This document shows, piece after piece, positions 55,910 through 64,000 of a DNA stretch of 64,000 bases. A program made the translations under genes and the position numbers. The stretch lies in contig JANSYP010000001.1 of NCBI GenBank assembly GCA_024742405.1, forward strand, positions 1,240,001-1,304,000. The letters are read 5' to 3'. The notes beneath the pieces are model-generated. The model saw only the letters and a program-made list of their open reading frames with translations, was not told the DNA's origin and made no database searches. Each line of letters starts with the position of its first letter. Positions within the stretch are counted from its first letter, which is position 1. This DNA is from Paracoccaceae bacterium (GTDB lineage Bacteria > Pseudomonadota > Alphaproteobacteria > Rhodobacterales > Rhodobacteraceae).

Positions 55910-56944
55910 TCATGGCGCTTCAACAACGTCTTCGGTGCTGTCGAGCTCTTCGCCGCTATAGTCGGTCTCGACGATGCCGGCGTCGTAGCCCTGGCTTTCG
56001 AGCCATTGCCGGAACTGCGCTGTGTAGCCGTGGGTAACGAATACGCGTTCCGCCCCGGTCTCCGAGATGGCGGTGTTGAGCCCGGCCCAGTCGGCATGGT
56101 CCGACACAACGAATCCGCGATCCGCCGCCCGTCTGCGGCGCACCCCACGCAGCGCCATCCAGCCGCTGGCGAAGGCATCAGAGGCGGGGGTGAAGCGTTT
56201 GGCCCAGCTCGTGCCGAGGGCCGAGGGCGGCGCCAGGACCAGCGCCCCGGGATGGTCCTTTGGTTTCAACTCAGGCGTGACGCGGATCGTGTCGGGCAGG
56301 GCATAGCCCTGGTTTCGCAGCACCGCATTGGTGTTCTCGATGGCGCCGTGGGTCAGAATCGGTGCGACCGCGGGATCGAGCGCCGCGAGCAGGCGCTGCG
56401 CTTTGCCCAGACTGTATGCGCCGAGCAGGCTGAACCGCCCGGCGGCGACGTTGGCCGTCCACCAGCCATTGATCTCAGCCGCGATCTGCGCGGGATCGGG
56501 CCAGCGGAACACCGGCAGTCCAAAGGTGCACTCGGTGATGAAAGCGTGGCAGGGCACAGGCACGAACGGCTCGGACAGCCCGTCATCCACCGTCTTGTAG
56601 TCGCCCGAGACCACCCAGATTTCGCCGGCGACCTCGACCCTGATCTGCGCCGATCCCGGAACGTGCCCGGCCGGATGGAACGAGACGCGCGCATCGCCGA
56701 TCTGACGCGTGGTGCCATAGGCGATGGTTTCCAGCGCTATGTCGCCAAGACGCATGCGGATCACCGGGGCCGCCCCGTCGGTCGCCAGATAGGCGCGATG
56801 TCCCCAGCGGGCATGGTCGGCATGGCCGTGGGTGATCAGAGCGCGGTCCACCGGCCGCCAGGGGTCGATGTGAAAATCGCCCGCGGGGCAATAGATACCC
56901 CGGTCGGTGAAGGTGAGAACGGGCCCGGCCATGAGTTCCAACAT
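55910..56944 (-). CDS. Ligase-associated DNA exonuclease (metallo-beta-lactamase fold)
   Basis: A 344-residue metallo-beta-lactamase/beta-CASP-like nuclease. The metal motif THGHADHARWGH gives His39, His41, Asp43 and His44; further ligands are seen in HPAGHVPGSAQI, GDYK and SDHADW. It resembles SNM1/Pso2-type repair nucleases and is the standard partner of LigB-type ligase. Start at 56944 has GAGG 7 bases upstream; another Met follows 4 residues later, and the open frame further upstream is not conserved. The two genes probably work on crosslinks or breaks. Confidence 0.93.
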   Translation of the reverse strand: MLELMAGPVLTFTDRGIYCPAGDFHIDPWRPVDRALITHGHADHARWGHRAYLATDGAAPVIRMRLGDIALETIAYGTTRQIGDARVSFHPAGHVPGSAQIRVEVAGEIWVVSGDYKTVDDGLSEPFVPVPCHAFITECTFGLPVFRWPDPAQIAAEINGWWTANVAAGRFSLLGAYSLGKAQRLLAALDPAVAPILTHGAIENTNAVLRNQGYALPDTIRVTPELKPKDHPGALVLAPPSALGTSWAKRFTPASDAFASGWMALRGVRRRRAADRGFVVSDHADWAGLNTAISETGAERVFVTHGYTAQFRQWLESQGYDAGIVETDYSGEELDSTEDVVEAP

Positions 56945-57436
56945 AGCCAACCTCAGAGCCCTGGCCAGCCGCCGGACCAGACCTTGGCGCGCGGTGGGGT
57001 CGCGATCGCGCCGGCGGTTTGTGTGTGGGATTCTGCGGCGCCGAGCTTCTCGCTGGCGCTGAAGCGCAATACCGGAGCGTGGCGCCGCCGGCCGGGATCC
57101 TTGCCGAACCTCCGGCGATGGGGCGCCTTGCGATCGCGGGGGCTGTTCCCCGACCGGACCTTTTGCTGTCCGCGCTGCGCCAAGGCGACCGCAACGCGGG
57201 CACGGCACGAGAGGGTGGAACGGTTCCGGCCGGCATGCCGCGCGGACGACCGCATCCCGGACGCGCGCCTCTCGGCATCGTGCGGAAAACCGGCGCCTCA
57301 GACAACAAGCGCTCGACAGCTGCTCAATCCCCGCGCAAGCTGCTTAACAAAGCATCATCCGAAGCCTTCGCTTGCTTTCCGGGAACGCGTCATCTTTTGT
57401 CGGTCCTGTGGGCGTGCAACCCCTTCGGAAAACGGC
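56945..57436. other. Divergent intergenic region, no clear gene
   Basis: About 490 bases between the exonuclease and the ATP-grasp operon. Open frames exist on both strands but are Arg/Pro-rich without family features; one minus-strand frame (57255-56953) ends in a more protein-like stretch, but has no ribosome site or recognisable domain. Promoters for both divergent operons must lie here. Confidence 0.5.
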
Positions 57437-58864
57437 ATGCAGGGACAGATGGCGATCAGCTATTTCAATGAGATGTACCAGGGCGGCGAGATCCGCGCGC
57501 CCTATTCCCGCCTCGAAGGTTGGCAACGAGAAATGCCCAGCGAGCTGCGCAGCCTCAAACAGGCCGAAGCCGAGGCCCTGTTTCGCCGGATCGGCATCAC
57601 CTTCGCGGTCTATGGCGAGGGGGGCGACCCCGACAGGCTGATCCCGTTCGACATGTTCCCGCGGGTCTTCACCCATCTGGAATGGCTGAAGCTGGAGCGG
57701 GGCATCAAGCAGCGCGCAAGGGCGCTCAACGCCTTTCTCTGCGACGTTTATGGCGGTGGAGAGATCGTCAAGGCGGGGAAAATCCCGGGCAAGCTCGTCT
57801 ATCAGAACGAGGCCTACGAGAAGTCCGTCGCGGGCATCAAACCGCCGCGGGGGGTCTATTCCCACATCGTCGGAATCGACCTGGTCCGGACCGGTCCGGA
57901 CGAGTTCTTCGTGCTCGAAGACAATTGCCGCACGCCCTCCGGCGTCTCCTACATGCTGGAGAACCGCGAGATCATGATGCGCATGTTCCCCGAGCTTTTC
58001 CGCCAGAATCGGATCGCCCCGGTGGAGAGCTACCCGGAGGTGCTGCGCCGGACCCTGGCGTCCGTGGCGCCGGCGAAGTGCGACCGCGAACCCACGGTGG
58101 TGATTCTCACGCCGGGGCATTTCAACTCCGCCTATTACGAGCATTCCTTCCTGGCCGATCTGATGGGGGTCGAGCTGGTCGAAGGGCAGGACCTGTTCGT
58201 GGAGGGCGACTTCGTCTGGATGCGCACGACCGAGGGGCCGCAGAAGGTCGACGTGATCTACCGGCGGATCGATGACGCGTTCCTGGACCCGCTCTGTTTC
58301 CGTCCCGACTCGATGCTGGGGATCCCCGGGCTGATGAATGTCTATCGCTCGGGCGGGGTCGCCATCGCCTCGGCTCCGGGCGCGGGCGTGGCTGACGACA
58401 AGGCGATCTACACCTTTGTGCCGGACATGGTGCGCTTCTACCTGGGCGAGGAGCCGATCCTGAAGAACGTTCCGACCTGGCAATGCGCCAAGGACGATGA
58501 CCGCGGCCATGTGCTCGACAATCTGGCCGAGCTTGTCGTGAAAGAAGTCCACGGCTCCGGCGGCTACGGCATGCTGATCGGGCCGCGCGCGACCAAGGAC
58601 GAGATCGCGCTCTTCCGCCAGAAGATCGAGGAGGCGCCCGAGAACTACATCGCACAGCCGACCCTGGCGCTGTCGACCTGTCCGACTTTCGTGGAGGAGG
58701 GCATCGCGCCGCGCCATGTCGATCTGCGCCCCTATTGCCTGGTGGGCGACCGGGTGGAGCTGGTGCCCGGCGGCCTGACGCGGGTGGCGCTGAACGAGGG
58801 CAGCCTTGTGGTCAACTCGTCGCAAGGCGGGGGCGTCAAGGACACTTGGGTACTGGCGGAGTAG
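57437..58864 (+). CDS. Circularly permuted ATP-grasp protein
   Basis: A 475-residue circularly permuted ATP-grasp (CP_ATPgrasp) enzyme that should form an amide bond between a carboxylate and an amine using ATP. Family segments: RGVYSHIVGIDLVRTGPDEFFVLEDNCRTPSGVSYMLENR in the middle (about 138-177), then KVDVIYRRIDDAFLDP, VKEVHGSGGYGMLIGP (the ATP-binding glycine-rich loop) and ALSTCPTFVEEG with HVDLRPY near the end. Start 57437 or 57449; both have purine-rich sites. First gene of the alpha-E/transglutaminase/Anbu operon. Confidence 0.92.
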   Translation: MQGQMAISYFNEMYQGGEIRAPYSRLEGWQREMPSELRSLKQAEAEALFRRIGITFAVYGEGGDPDRLIPFDMFPRVFTHLEWLKLERGIKQRARALNAFLCDVYGGGEIVKAGKIPGKLVYQNEAYEKSVAGIKPPRGVYSHIVGIDLVRTGPDEFFVLEDNCRTPSGVSYMLENREIMMRMFPELFRQNRIAPVESYPEVLRRTLASVAPAKCDREPTVVILTPGHFNSAYYEHSFLADLMGVELVEGQDLFVEGDFVWMRTTEGPQKVDVIYRRIDDAFLDPLCFRPDSMLGIPGLMNVYRSGGVAIASAPGAGVADDKAIYTFVPDMVRFYLGEEPILKNVPTWQCAKDDDRGHVLDNLAELVVKEVHGSGGYGMLIGPRATKDEIALFRQKIEEAPENYIAQPTLALSTCPTFVEEGIAPRHVDLRPYCLVGDRVELVPGGLTRVALNEGSLVVNSSQGGGVKDTWVLAE

Positions 58865-58867
58865 CCG

Positions 58868-59443
58868 ATGCGCGTGTTTTCCAACGAGTTCGAAGACCAC
58901 ATTGCCCGTAGCCTTGCAAAGGCGCAGAGCGACCAGCATCGAGGCGAACTGTCGGAGCTTGGAGCCGCCACCAAAATGGTCGGTCAAAAGCTGTCGGAGA
59001 TTTGGAATCACCTGCCGCGGAAGCAAAACATGGATCGCGCTGCTGGCGATATCGGGAGATTTACCGACGGTCTGGACGCGGCGGTGGACGAAGTTTCGCT
59101 CACCGCTCTGCCACGGCATCGTCGCTGGCTGAAGGCCAGGTTCGACCGCGATCTCAAACGGCGGGTGTCGCTTGGCAAGACGGAGGAAGAGGACTTCGCG
59201 CTGGCCGATACCCTGGTCCGTGAGGGTCTGCTAATGGCGGTCGGGAACCAAACCTTCGTTCTGAGCGAGAAAGGTCGCCGCATTCTCTCCGCGCAACAGG
59301 GATGGTTCTGGCGCGAATTGTCCCGGCTTGCAGGGTTCTTGCAGACCAATGTGCCCGGTTTGCTCGCCTGGATGAGTGCGACAGTAATGGCTTGGGCGAT
59401 CGGTCGGTATGCTGATCGCTTTGCCGACTGGCTTGGGATGTGA
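58868..59443 (+). CDS. Unrecognised protein with C-terminal membrane anchor
   Basis: A 191-residue protein with no family I recognise. The first 130 residues are charged and helical, including a winged-helix-like end (ALADTLVREGLLMAV then TFVLSEKGRRIL); a hydrophobic segment at about 161-180 (GLLAWMSATVMAWAIG) predicts a C-terminal anchor. It sits 3 bases after the ATP-grasp stop and 15 bases before alpha-E, so it must be cotranscribed. In four 60-base lines of this gene I counted 58-63% GC, against 68% and 78% in two lines of its neighbours, which hints at later acquisition. It is not part of the usual four-gene set. Confidence 0.8.
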   Translation: MRVFSNEFEDHIARSLAKAQSDQHRGELSELGAATKMVGQKLSEIWNHLPRKQNMDRAAGDIGRFTDGLDAAVDEVSLTALPRHRRWLKARFDRDLKRRVSLGKTEEEDFALADTLVREGLLMAVGNQTFVLSEKGRRILSAQQGWFWRELSRLAGFLQTNVPGLLAWMSATVMAWAIGRYADRFADWLGM

Positions 59444-59458
59444 TCTGATGGACAAAGA

Positions 59459-60412
59459 ATGCTAAGCCGTACCGCCGAAAACCTCTACTGGATGGCCCGT
59501 TACCTGGAACGGGCCGAAACGATGGCGCGGCTGATCGAGGTCGGCGCGCGCATGCATCTGATGCCGGATACGGCCGACGGGTACCGTAGCGAGTGGGAGA
59601 GTATCCTCCACGCCAGTGGCACCGCGGAAGGCTTTGACCGGAAATACGGCGAGGCCGTGGAGCGCAACATCGTCTCCTACCTCTTCTTCGACCGCGAAAA
59701 CCCGTCTTCGGTTGCCTCATGCCTCTCGTCGGCGCGTGAAAACGCCCGGATCGTGCGGACCGCGCTGACGCTGCCGGTCTGGGACGCGCTGAATTCGGCC
59801 TATCAGGAGCTCAAACAGATCCAGCGTACCCCGCGCAGCGATCTTGAGATCGGCGATCTGACCGAGTGGACGAACAAGCAGACGGCGCTTGTACAGGGCA
59901 CCATGGCGGCGACGCTTCTGCGCAATGACGGCTATGATTTCCTCAATATCGGCTATCATCTGGAGCGGGCCGACAACACCGCGCGGCTGATGGATGTGAA
60001 ATACTATGTCCTGCTGCCGGATGCGGATTATGTCGGTTCTGGGCTGGACAACTACCAGTGGATGACGCTGTTGAGGGCCATGCAGATGCACCGGTCCTTT
60101 CACCACGCCTATGGCGGCGAGATCACACCGCGCAAGATCGTGGATCTGCTGATCCTCAATCCGGCCTGTCCGCGCAGCCTGCACACGGCGGTGCAGGGGG
60201 CCACGGACCACCTGCACCGGTTGTCGCGCAGCTATGGCAGCACGACCGAGGCACAGACCAAGGTGCGGGGGCTTCTGGGTGAACTGGCCGAAACCCAGGT
60301 TTCGGACATTTTCGACGAGGGCCTGCACGAGTTTCTCGAACGGTTCGTGGGTGATGTCGCGGCCGTCGGCAGCGAGGTGTCGCGCACCTATCTGGGAGGG
60401 TCCAGGGCGTGA
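59459..60412 (+). CDS. Alpha-E domain protein
   Basis: A 317-residue all-helical protein of the alpha-E family, with the paired motif MLSRTAENLYWMARYLERAE at the start and its repeat GYHLERADNTARLMDVKYY near residue 165. The conserved Glu-Arg pairs give the family its name. Alpha-E proteins accompany circularly permuted ATP-grasp enzymes in nearly all genomes that carry either, but no activity is proven. It overlaps the transglutaminase gene by four bases. Confidence 0.94.
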   Translation: MLSRTAENLYWMARYLERAETMARLIEVGARMHLMPDTADGYRSEWESILHASGTAEGFDRKYGEAVERNIVSYLFFDRENPSSVASCLSSARENARIVRTALTLPVWDALNSAYQELKQIQRTPRSDLEIGDLTEWTNKQTALVQGTMAATLLRNDGYDFLNIGYHLERADNTARLMDVKYYVLLPDADYVGSGLDNYQWMTLLRAMQMHRSFHHAYGGEITPRKIVDLLILNPACPRSLHTAVQGATDHLHRLSRSYGSTTEAQTKVRGLLGELAETQVSDIFDEGLHEFLERFVGDVAAVGSEVSRTYLGGSRA

Positions 60413-61266
60413 GACTGTCGATCGGTCAGAGCACTGTTCTGAGTTTCGAGGCGCCCCAGCGCAGCGTGCTGCTGAGCTACCGGCTGAGGCCGGCCGACTA
60501 CAAGGCGCAGACCGCGGTGGACTGGACCGTCAACATCCCCGATGCGGCGACGGGTGCGGCCTTCCGCGACGGCGCGGGCGACAAGACCGCCACGGCGCGC
60601 CTCGAAGGGCCGATTGAGACGGTGGAGATTTCGGTCACCGGAACGGTCGAGACGGCTGACACGACCGGGGTTCTGTCCGGGTTGCGCGAGCGGATCCCGC
60701 CGGCCGCCTATCTGCGGACGACCCGGGCGACGCGCCCTGACAAGGGGCTGCTCGATCTGGCCCGCGCGGGGGTCGCGGACCGGAATACGGCAAACCTGCT
60801 CGACCGGGCGCACGGTTTGGCCGCGGCGGTCGGAGAGGCGGTCAGTCACGGTGAGGACGAAACCGAGGATGCCCGACCCGCGACTGCGACCGAGACGCTG
60901 GGCCGCGGCGAGGGCAGCTGCCGCGCCCAGGCCCACACCCTGATCGCCCTGGCCATCACGCAGGGCATTGCGGCGCGCTTCGTCTATGGCTATGCGCTGA
61001 CCGACGATCCCGGAGACGGGCGCGATGCGCTGGTGACCGATGGCGGCGCGCCCCATGCGTGGGCCGAGCTGCATGTCGGCAAGCTCGGTTGGGTCGGGTT
61101 CGATGCGGTGAATGCCTGCTGCCCAGACGATCGCTACATCCGGCTCTGTTCAGGGTTCGATGCTCAGGATGCCGAGCCGATCCGCGCCTTTGCGAGCGGC
61201 GACTCCTTGGAGAGCGCCACGGAGATTGCGGTTGCCGTGGCCGCGGCAGGCCAGGTTCAGCAGTAA
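60409..61266 (+). CDS. Transglutaminase-like cysteine peptidase
   Basis: A 285-residue protein with a beta-rich N-terminal domain (about 1-105, the bacterial transglutaminase N-terminal type) and a transglutaminase-like core (about 140-250). The triad is Cys171 (GEGSCRAQAH), His216 (APHAWAELHV) and Asp232 (GWVGFDAVN). Most such bacterial proteins act as proteases or amidases. It starts at a GTG overlapping the alpha-E stop and is 32 bases before the Anbu gene. Its proposed partner is the ATP-grasp product, which it may cleave or transfer. Confidence 0.93.
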   Translation: MRLSIGQSTVLSFEAPQRSVLLSYRLRPADYKAQTAVDWTVNIPDAATGAAFRDGAGDKTATARLEGPIETVEISVTGTVETADTTGVLSGLRERIPPAAYLRTTRATRPDKGLLDLARAGVADRNTANLLDRAHGLAAAVGEAVSHGEDETEDARPATATETLGRGEGSCRAQAHTLIALAITQGIAARFVYGYALTDDPGDGRDALVTDGGAPHAWAELHVGKLGWVGFDAVNACCPDDRYIRLCSGFDAQDAEPIRAFASGDSLESATEIAVAVAAAGQVQQ

Positions 61267-61298
61267 CCGGCCGCGTGGCGCGGGGGGAGTAACGTGTA

Positions 61299-62027
61299 AT
61301 GACCTATTGTGTCGGTCTGCGACTGGATCATGGAATGGTTTTGCTGAGCGATACCCGCACCAATGCGGGGCTCGACAATATCTCGATCTACAAGAAGATG
61401 TTCACCTTCGAGGAGCCGGGCGAGCGCGTGATCACCGTCATGACCGCGGGGAGCCTGTCGGTGACACAAACGACCATGCTGCGGCTCGAGGATGCGATCG
61501 AAGAGGAAGACGCGACCGAGGAGACCTCGATCCTCAAGGCCAAGACCATGCTCAAGGTCGCCGAGATCATCGGCCGGATGCTGGCGGATGTCAGCGCAGA
61601 AGTGACGTCGAAACTGGAACGTATGAGCCAGAACATGGCGTCTGCGACGATGATCGTGGCCGGCCAGCGCAAGGGTGGCGACATGCGGCTCTTCCTGATC
61701 TATCCCGAAGGGAATTTCATCGAGGCCACGGAGGACACGCCCTTTTTGCAGATCGGCGAGCATAAGTACGGCAAGCCCATCCTGGACCGGGTGGTGCGGC
61801 CCTATACGTCGCTGCTGGATGCGCAAAAGGCGGTTTTGTTGTCGATGGACTCGACCCTGCGCTCGAACCTCTCGGTGGGCATGCCGCTCGATCTGATGGT
61901 GATCCGCAAGGACGCCTATTGCGTCGGCGAGACCCGGCGGATCGAGCCGATGGACGAGGCGTTCATGGAGATGAGCCTGGCCTGGTCGACCGCGCTCCGC
62001 GACGCCTTTACGCAGATCCGGCTATGA
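61299..62027 (+). CDS. Proteasome-like peptidase Anbu
   Basis: A 242-residue Ntn-hydrolase of the Anbu (bacterial proteasome-related, HslV/20S-like) family. The sequence begins MTYCVGL, so removal of the Met exposes the nucleophilic Thr; the Asp in LLSDTRTNAG and a Lys in the next strand (KKMFTF) complete the expected site. The N-terminus is direct, with no propeptide. Anbu proteins assemble into large rings; substrates are not established. Its stop overlaps the start of the aldolase gene (ATGA). Confidence 0.94.
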   Translation: MTYCVGLRLDHGMVLLSDTRTNAGLDNISIYKKMFTFEEPGERVITVMTAGSLSVTQTTMLRLEDAIEEEDATEETSILKAKTMLKVAEIIGRMLADVSAEVTSKLERMSQNMASATMIVAGQRKGGDMRLFLIYPEGNFIEATEDTPFLQIGEHKYGKPILDRVVRPYTSLLDAQKAVLLSMDSTLRSNLSVGMPLDLMVIRKDAYCVGETRRIEPMDEAFMEMSLAWSTALRDAFTQIRL

Positions 62028-62809
62028 CTGCGGCGTCATCTCCTGCAGCAGTGCTGCGGACGCGTGTGGCCGCGGGCGGGCCCGTTGTGGGCACGTTCCT
62101 TAAGACACCGGCCCATGAACTGGTGGAGATCCTGGCGACGACGGGGCTCGATTTCCTCTGTCTGGATGCCGAACACGCACCCTTTGATGCGGGCCGGATG
62201 GACGCCTGTCTGGCGGTGGGTCGGGCGCTCGGATTTCCGGTGCTTGTGCGGGTGGCTACGGCCGAGGGGCCCTGGATCGGGCAGGCGCTCGACATGGGCG
62301 CCGCAGGCGTCGTCGTGCCCCATGTGATGGATGCGGCGGGCGCAGAAGCGGTCGTCCGGCGGGCGCGCTACGGCCACGGCGGACGCGGCTTTGCCGGCGG
62401 GGTCCGCGGCGCAGGTCTTGGCACCCAGTCGATGGCCGAAACTCTTTCGCGCACCGCAGAACCGCTGGTGATCGCCCAGATCGAAGACCCCGAGGCCGTG
62501 GACGCGGTCGACAGGATTGCGGCTGTGCCGGGTCTGGACGGGCTTTTCCTCGGGCCTGCCGATCTCAGTGTCGCCCATGGCGAAACCGCCACCGGCGGAC
62601 CCGCGCTGGATGCGGCCCTGCCGCGGGTCGGGGCCGCGGCCCAAGCGAACGGTCTGGTCTATGCCAGCTTTGTCCGCGACGCCGCGGGGGCGGCCGCTTG
62701 GCGCGCTCACGGCATGAACATGTTCTTTGTGGGATCCGAACATGGCTGGATCCGGGCGGGCGCACGGACCGTCGCGGACGGCGTGCATGGTCTGCACGGC
62801 GATACCTAG
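62024..62809 (+). CDS. HpcH/HpaI-type aldolase/citrate lyase-like enzyme
   Basis: A 261-residue TIM-barrel class II aldolase. Catalytic segments: LDAEHAPFD (Glu50, His51), the metal-site Glu in IAQIEDPEAVD, and the Asp in FLGPADLSVAHG; VPHVMDAAGAEAVVRRARY is also typical. Members split or form 2-keto-3-deoxy or hydroxy-oxo acids with pyruvate. The ATG overlaps the Anbu stop by four bases, so expression is linked, though a metabolic connection to the peptide system is not known. Confidence 0.9.
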   Translation: MTAASSPAAVLRTRVAAGGPVVGTFLKTPAHELVEILATTGLDFLCLDAEHAPFDAGRMDACLAVGRALGFPVLVRVATAEGPWIGQALDMGAAGVVVPHVMDAAGAEAVVRRARYGHGGRGFAGGVRGAGLGTQSMAETLSRTAEPLVIAQIEDPEAVDAVDRIAAVPGLDGLFLGPADLSVAHGETATGGPALDAALPRVGAAAQANGLVYASFVRDAAGAAAWRAHGMNMFFVGSEHGWIRAGARTVADGVHGLHGDT

Positions 62810-62859
62810 CACGGCGACCCAGGGAAAGCCCCGACGATTGATCATTGGGGCGGGGTACG

Positions 62860-63328
62860 AGGTCGGTCGCAACTGACCCCAAAGATATGGGTGTCCTTTC
62901 CGGCGCGGGACGTTTTTGCGGTCGCCTCGGCAAGAAATGCGCGACCCGCCGGTGATGGTGTGATCGCCGGTCGTGTTTCGCTCGGTCCGGTACTGGACGT
63001 CTGCCATGGTCGACTTGGCCCGGCGCACCGAAGGGGGAACGCCCCCGGAAAGCGAGATCTGGTTCATCGAAGAGGTTTTGGTATCGCCGGCGGCGGCGTC
63101 TACCATCACCACTGTCGCGATCCGGCGCAGGTCGGCGACATCAGCGCCACTGTCGTCCTGCAGCCACAGGTGTCCGATCTGTTGGTCGCCGACACTCACG
63201 CCAGTGGGTTCATGCTCCATGATCGTGACGGTGCGCGAGTCGTTGTTCCCGGTCGGGCTGACGTCACCGCGAGTTTCCGGCGCGGCGGCGGCAGCGGACC
63301 CAACGCCGTCAGGCAGCAGCAGAACCAA
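62860..63328 (-). pseudogene. Decayed secreted barrel protein (dirigent/AOC-like)
   Basis: On the minus strand, a run with a signal-like start (VLLLPDGVGSAAAAA), then SRTVTIMEHEPTGVSVGD, GHLWLQDDSGADV, VMVDAAAGDTKTSSMNQISLSGG and TTGDHTITGG resembles the allene-oxide-cyclase/dirigent-like barrel family of bacteria, in which ITGGTG is typical. The last piece continues in another frame (FLAEATAKTSRAGKDTHIFG near 62890), so there is at least one frameshift. The frame continues far into the aldolase gene, which is not plausible. I call it a remnant; the family is tentative. Confidence 0.4.
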
Positions 63329-63521
63329 CGCGGCGCCCTTTTGTACCCTGGAACGGTCTCGAAACGATGCCCGTCACCATGGTCCTGCCCACGCGGCAGA
63401 CTCATCCGGTAGGATCCATCTCGGCAGCCAATGGGACTTCGGACCGTGGAGAACGCATTTCCTCTGCCCGGTCATTTGTGTCTCGAAGCGGTGTCGTGCG
63501 CGGCGGGTCCCACGCCCCGGA

Positions 63522-64000
63522 TCAGCCGATGCGCCTTTTCAGGGCCATGTCCGCGCGCGGACTGTCCTGCGTCAGAAACTCCGTCACAGACCTGTAGGCG
63601 GGGTTGCGCAGGTGGGGACGCTCCATCAGTACCTCATGGGCGGCGTCGGCGATGATATCCAGCTGAGCATCGGGCCAGCGTGCGGTCAGACGGCGGATGG
63701 CGTCGGGGTCGACGATGGCTTCGCGGCTGCCCAGAAGCGTGAGGGTTGGCCGCCCGGGATCGGCGATCTGTTGCAACGCGCGGCATTCGCGCAGCGCCTC
63801 GCGCAGCCAAGTCAGGCTGGGCCCGCCGAGGCCAAGCTGTGGCTCGGCCTCGAGCTGGGCGCGCATCCAGGCCAACATGTCCGGGTCGTGGGTCAGCAGA
63901 TTGTCCGACGGATCGGCGGTGAGCGGGTAGGGAGTGCGCCCGGTGGATGGCGCAAGGCGTCCGCCCAGACCCGACAGGTGGGTGATATGGCTCACGCCCC
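63522..64000 (-). CDS. Lysophospholipase-like alpha/beta hydrolase, 5' end beyond window
   Basis: The C-terminal 159 or so residues of an alpha/beta hydrolase of the PldB/lysophospholipase type. The lid-like region NLLTHDPDMLAWMRAQLEAEPQLGLGG matches this group; the later TLTLLGSREAIVDPDAI gives the catalytic Asp and DAAHEVLMERP the catalytic His. The nucleophile elbow lies outside the window. It is a partial gene, open at the right edge. Confidence 0.82.
   Translation of the reverse strand, partial: GVSHITHLSGLGGRLAPSTGRTPYPLTADPSDNLLTHDPDMLAWMRAQLEAEPQLGLGGPSLTWLREALRECRALQQIADPGRPTLTLLGSREAIVDPDAIRRLTARWPDAQLDIIADAAHEVLMERPHLRNPAYRSVTEFLTQDSPRADMALKRRIG

Noticed and set aside
56006-57436. 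Long upstream extension of the ATP-grasp frame
   Set aside because: Lies antisense to the exonuclease gene and is not conserved; the family N-terminus begins at 57437 or 57449.

Overview
The window reads as chromosomal DNA of an alphaproteobacterium of the order Rhodobacterales (Roseobacter/Rhodobacter group). Evidence: high GC; a 5-aminolevulinate synthase very like the Rhodobacter enzyme with a GTG start; the nrdR-ribD-ribE-ribB-ribH-nusB order; dnaG next to rpoD; a tRNA-His without the extra 5' G and with A73, a hallmark of this class; an RpoH with the LFFNLRK box; and small conserved proteins typical of these bacteria (MmcB, DUF6324-, DUF6476- and DUF2189-like). No rRNA, CRISPR array, phage or plasmid genes are visible. 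Most of the window is core genome; decayed accessory DNA occurs at about 23.8-24.5, 37.3-37.8 and 62.9-63.3 kb.

Layout. 0-9.5 kb: pirin, tRNA-Asp, an M20 peptidase, a hotdog thioesterase, hemA, a RodZ-like protein beside ispG, a periplasmic DsbA/ScsC-like oxidoreductase and a BepA-like M48 protease. 9.7-18 kb is cell-wall centred: an amidase, mrcA and prfB in one direction, a DUF2189 membrane protein, then bactofilin and an M23 peptidase that overlap. 18-27.9 kb: DUF455 ferritin-like protein, acyl-CoA ligase, dsbB and yqaA (overlapping), two TRAP membrane subunits without a binding protein, tRNA-Leu, IS3 debris, a purine permease overlapping ureidoglycolate lyase, and a small membrane protein. 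27.9-34.3 kb: glutamate dehydrogenase-type enzyme, dnaG, rpoD and a small lipoprotein. 34.5-40.2 kb: the riboflavin/nusB run, interrupted by a decayed ketopantoate reductase. 40.3-46.2 kb: cysteine hydrolase, ArsR/SRPBCC pair with a palindromic operator region, mmcB, GNAT, tRNA-His, and two divergent genes whose start codons share CATG, the second being an RluA pseudouridine synthase; then rpoH. 46.3-49.1 kb: DUF4389, FecR-domain protein and a CHASE2 nucleotide cyclase, all overlapping. 49.1-56.9 kb: PepF-like M3 peptidase, GntP-type permease with a sulfotransferase, an SNase-like nuclease, and an ATP-dependent DNA ligase with its metallo-beta-lactamase exonuclease.

57.4-62.8 kb holds the most interesting system: circularly permuted ATP-grasp, an unrecognised 191-residue C-terminally anchored protein, alpha-E, transglutaminase-like protease and the proteasome-like peptidase Anbu, followed by an overlapping HpcH/HpaI aldolase. 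ATP-grasp, alpha-E, transglutaminase and Anbu together are a known but poorly understood gene set, thought to make and cleave peptide or amide bonds. The extra membrane-anchored gene, with visibly lower GC than its neighbours, is the part I do not recognise. The window ends in a decayed barrel protein and a lysophospholipase-like hydrolase cut by the edge.
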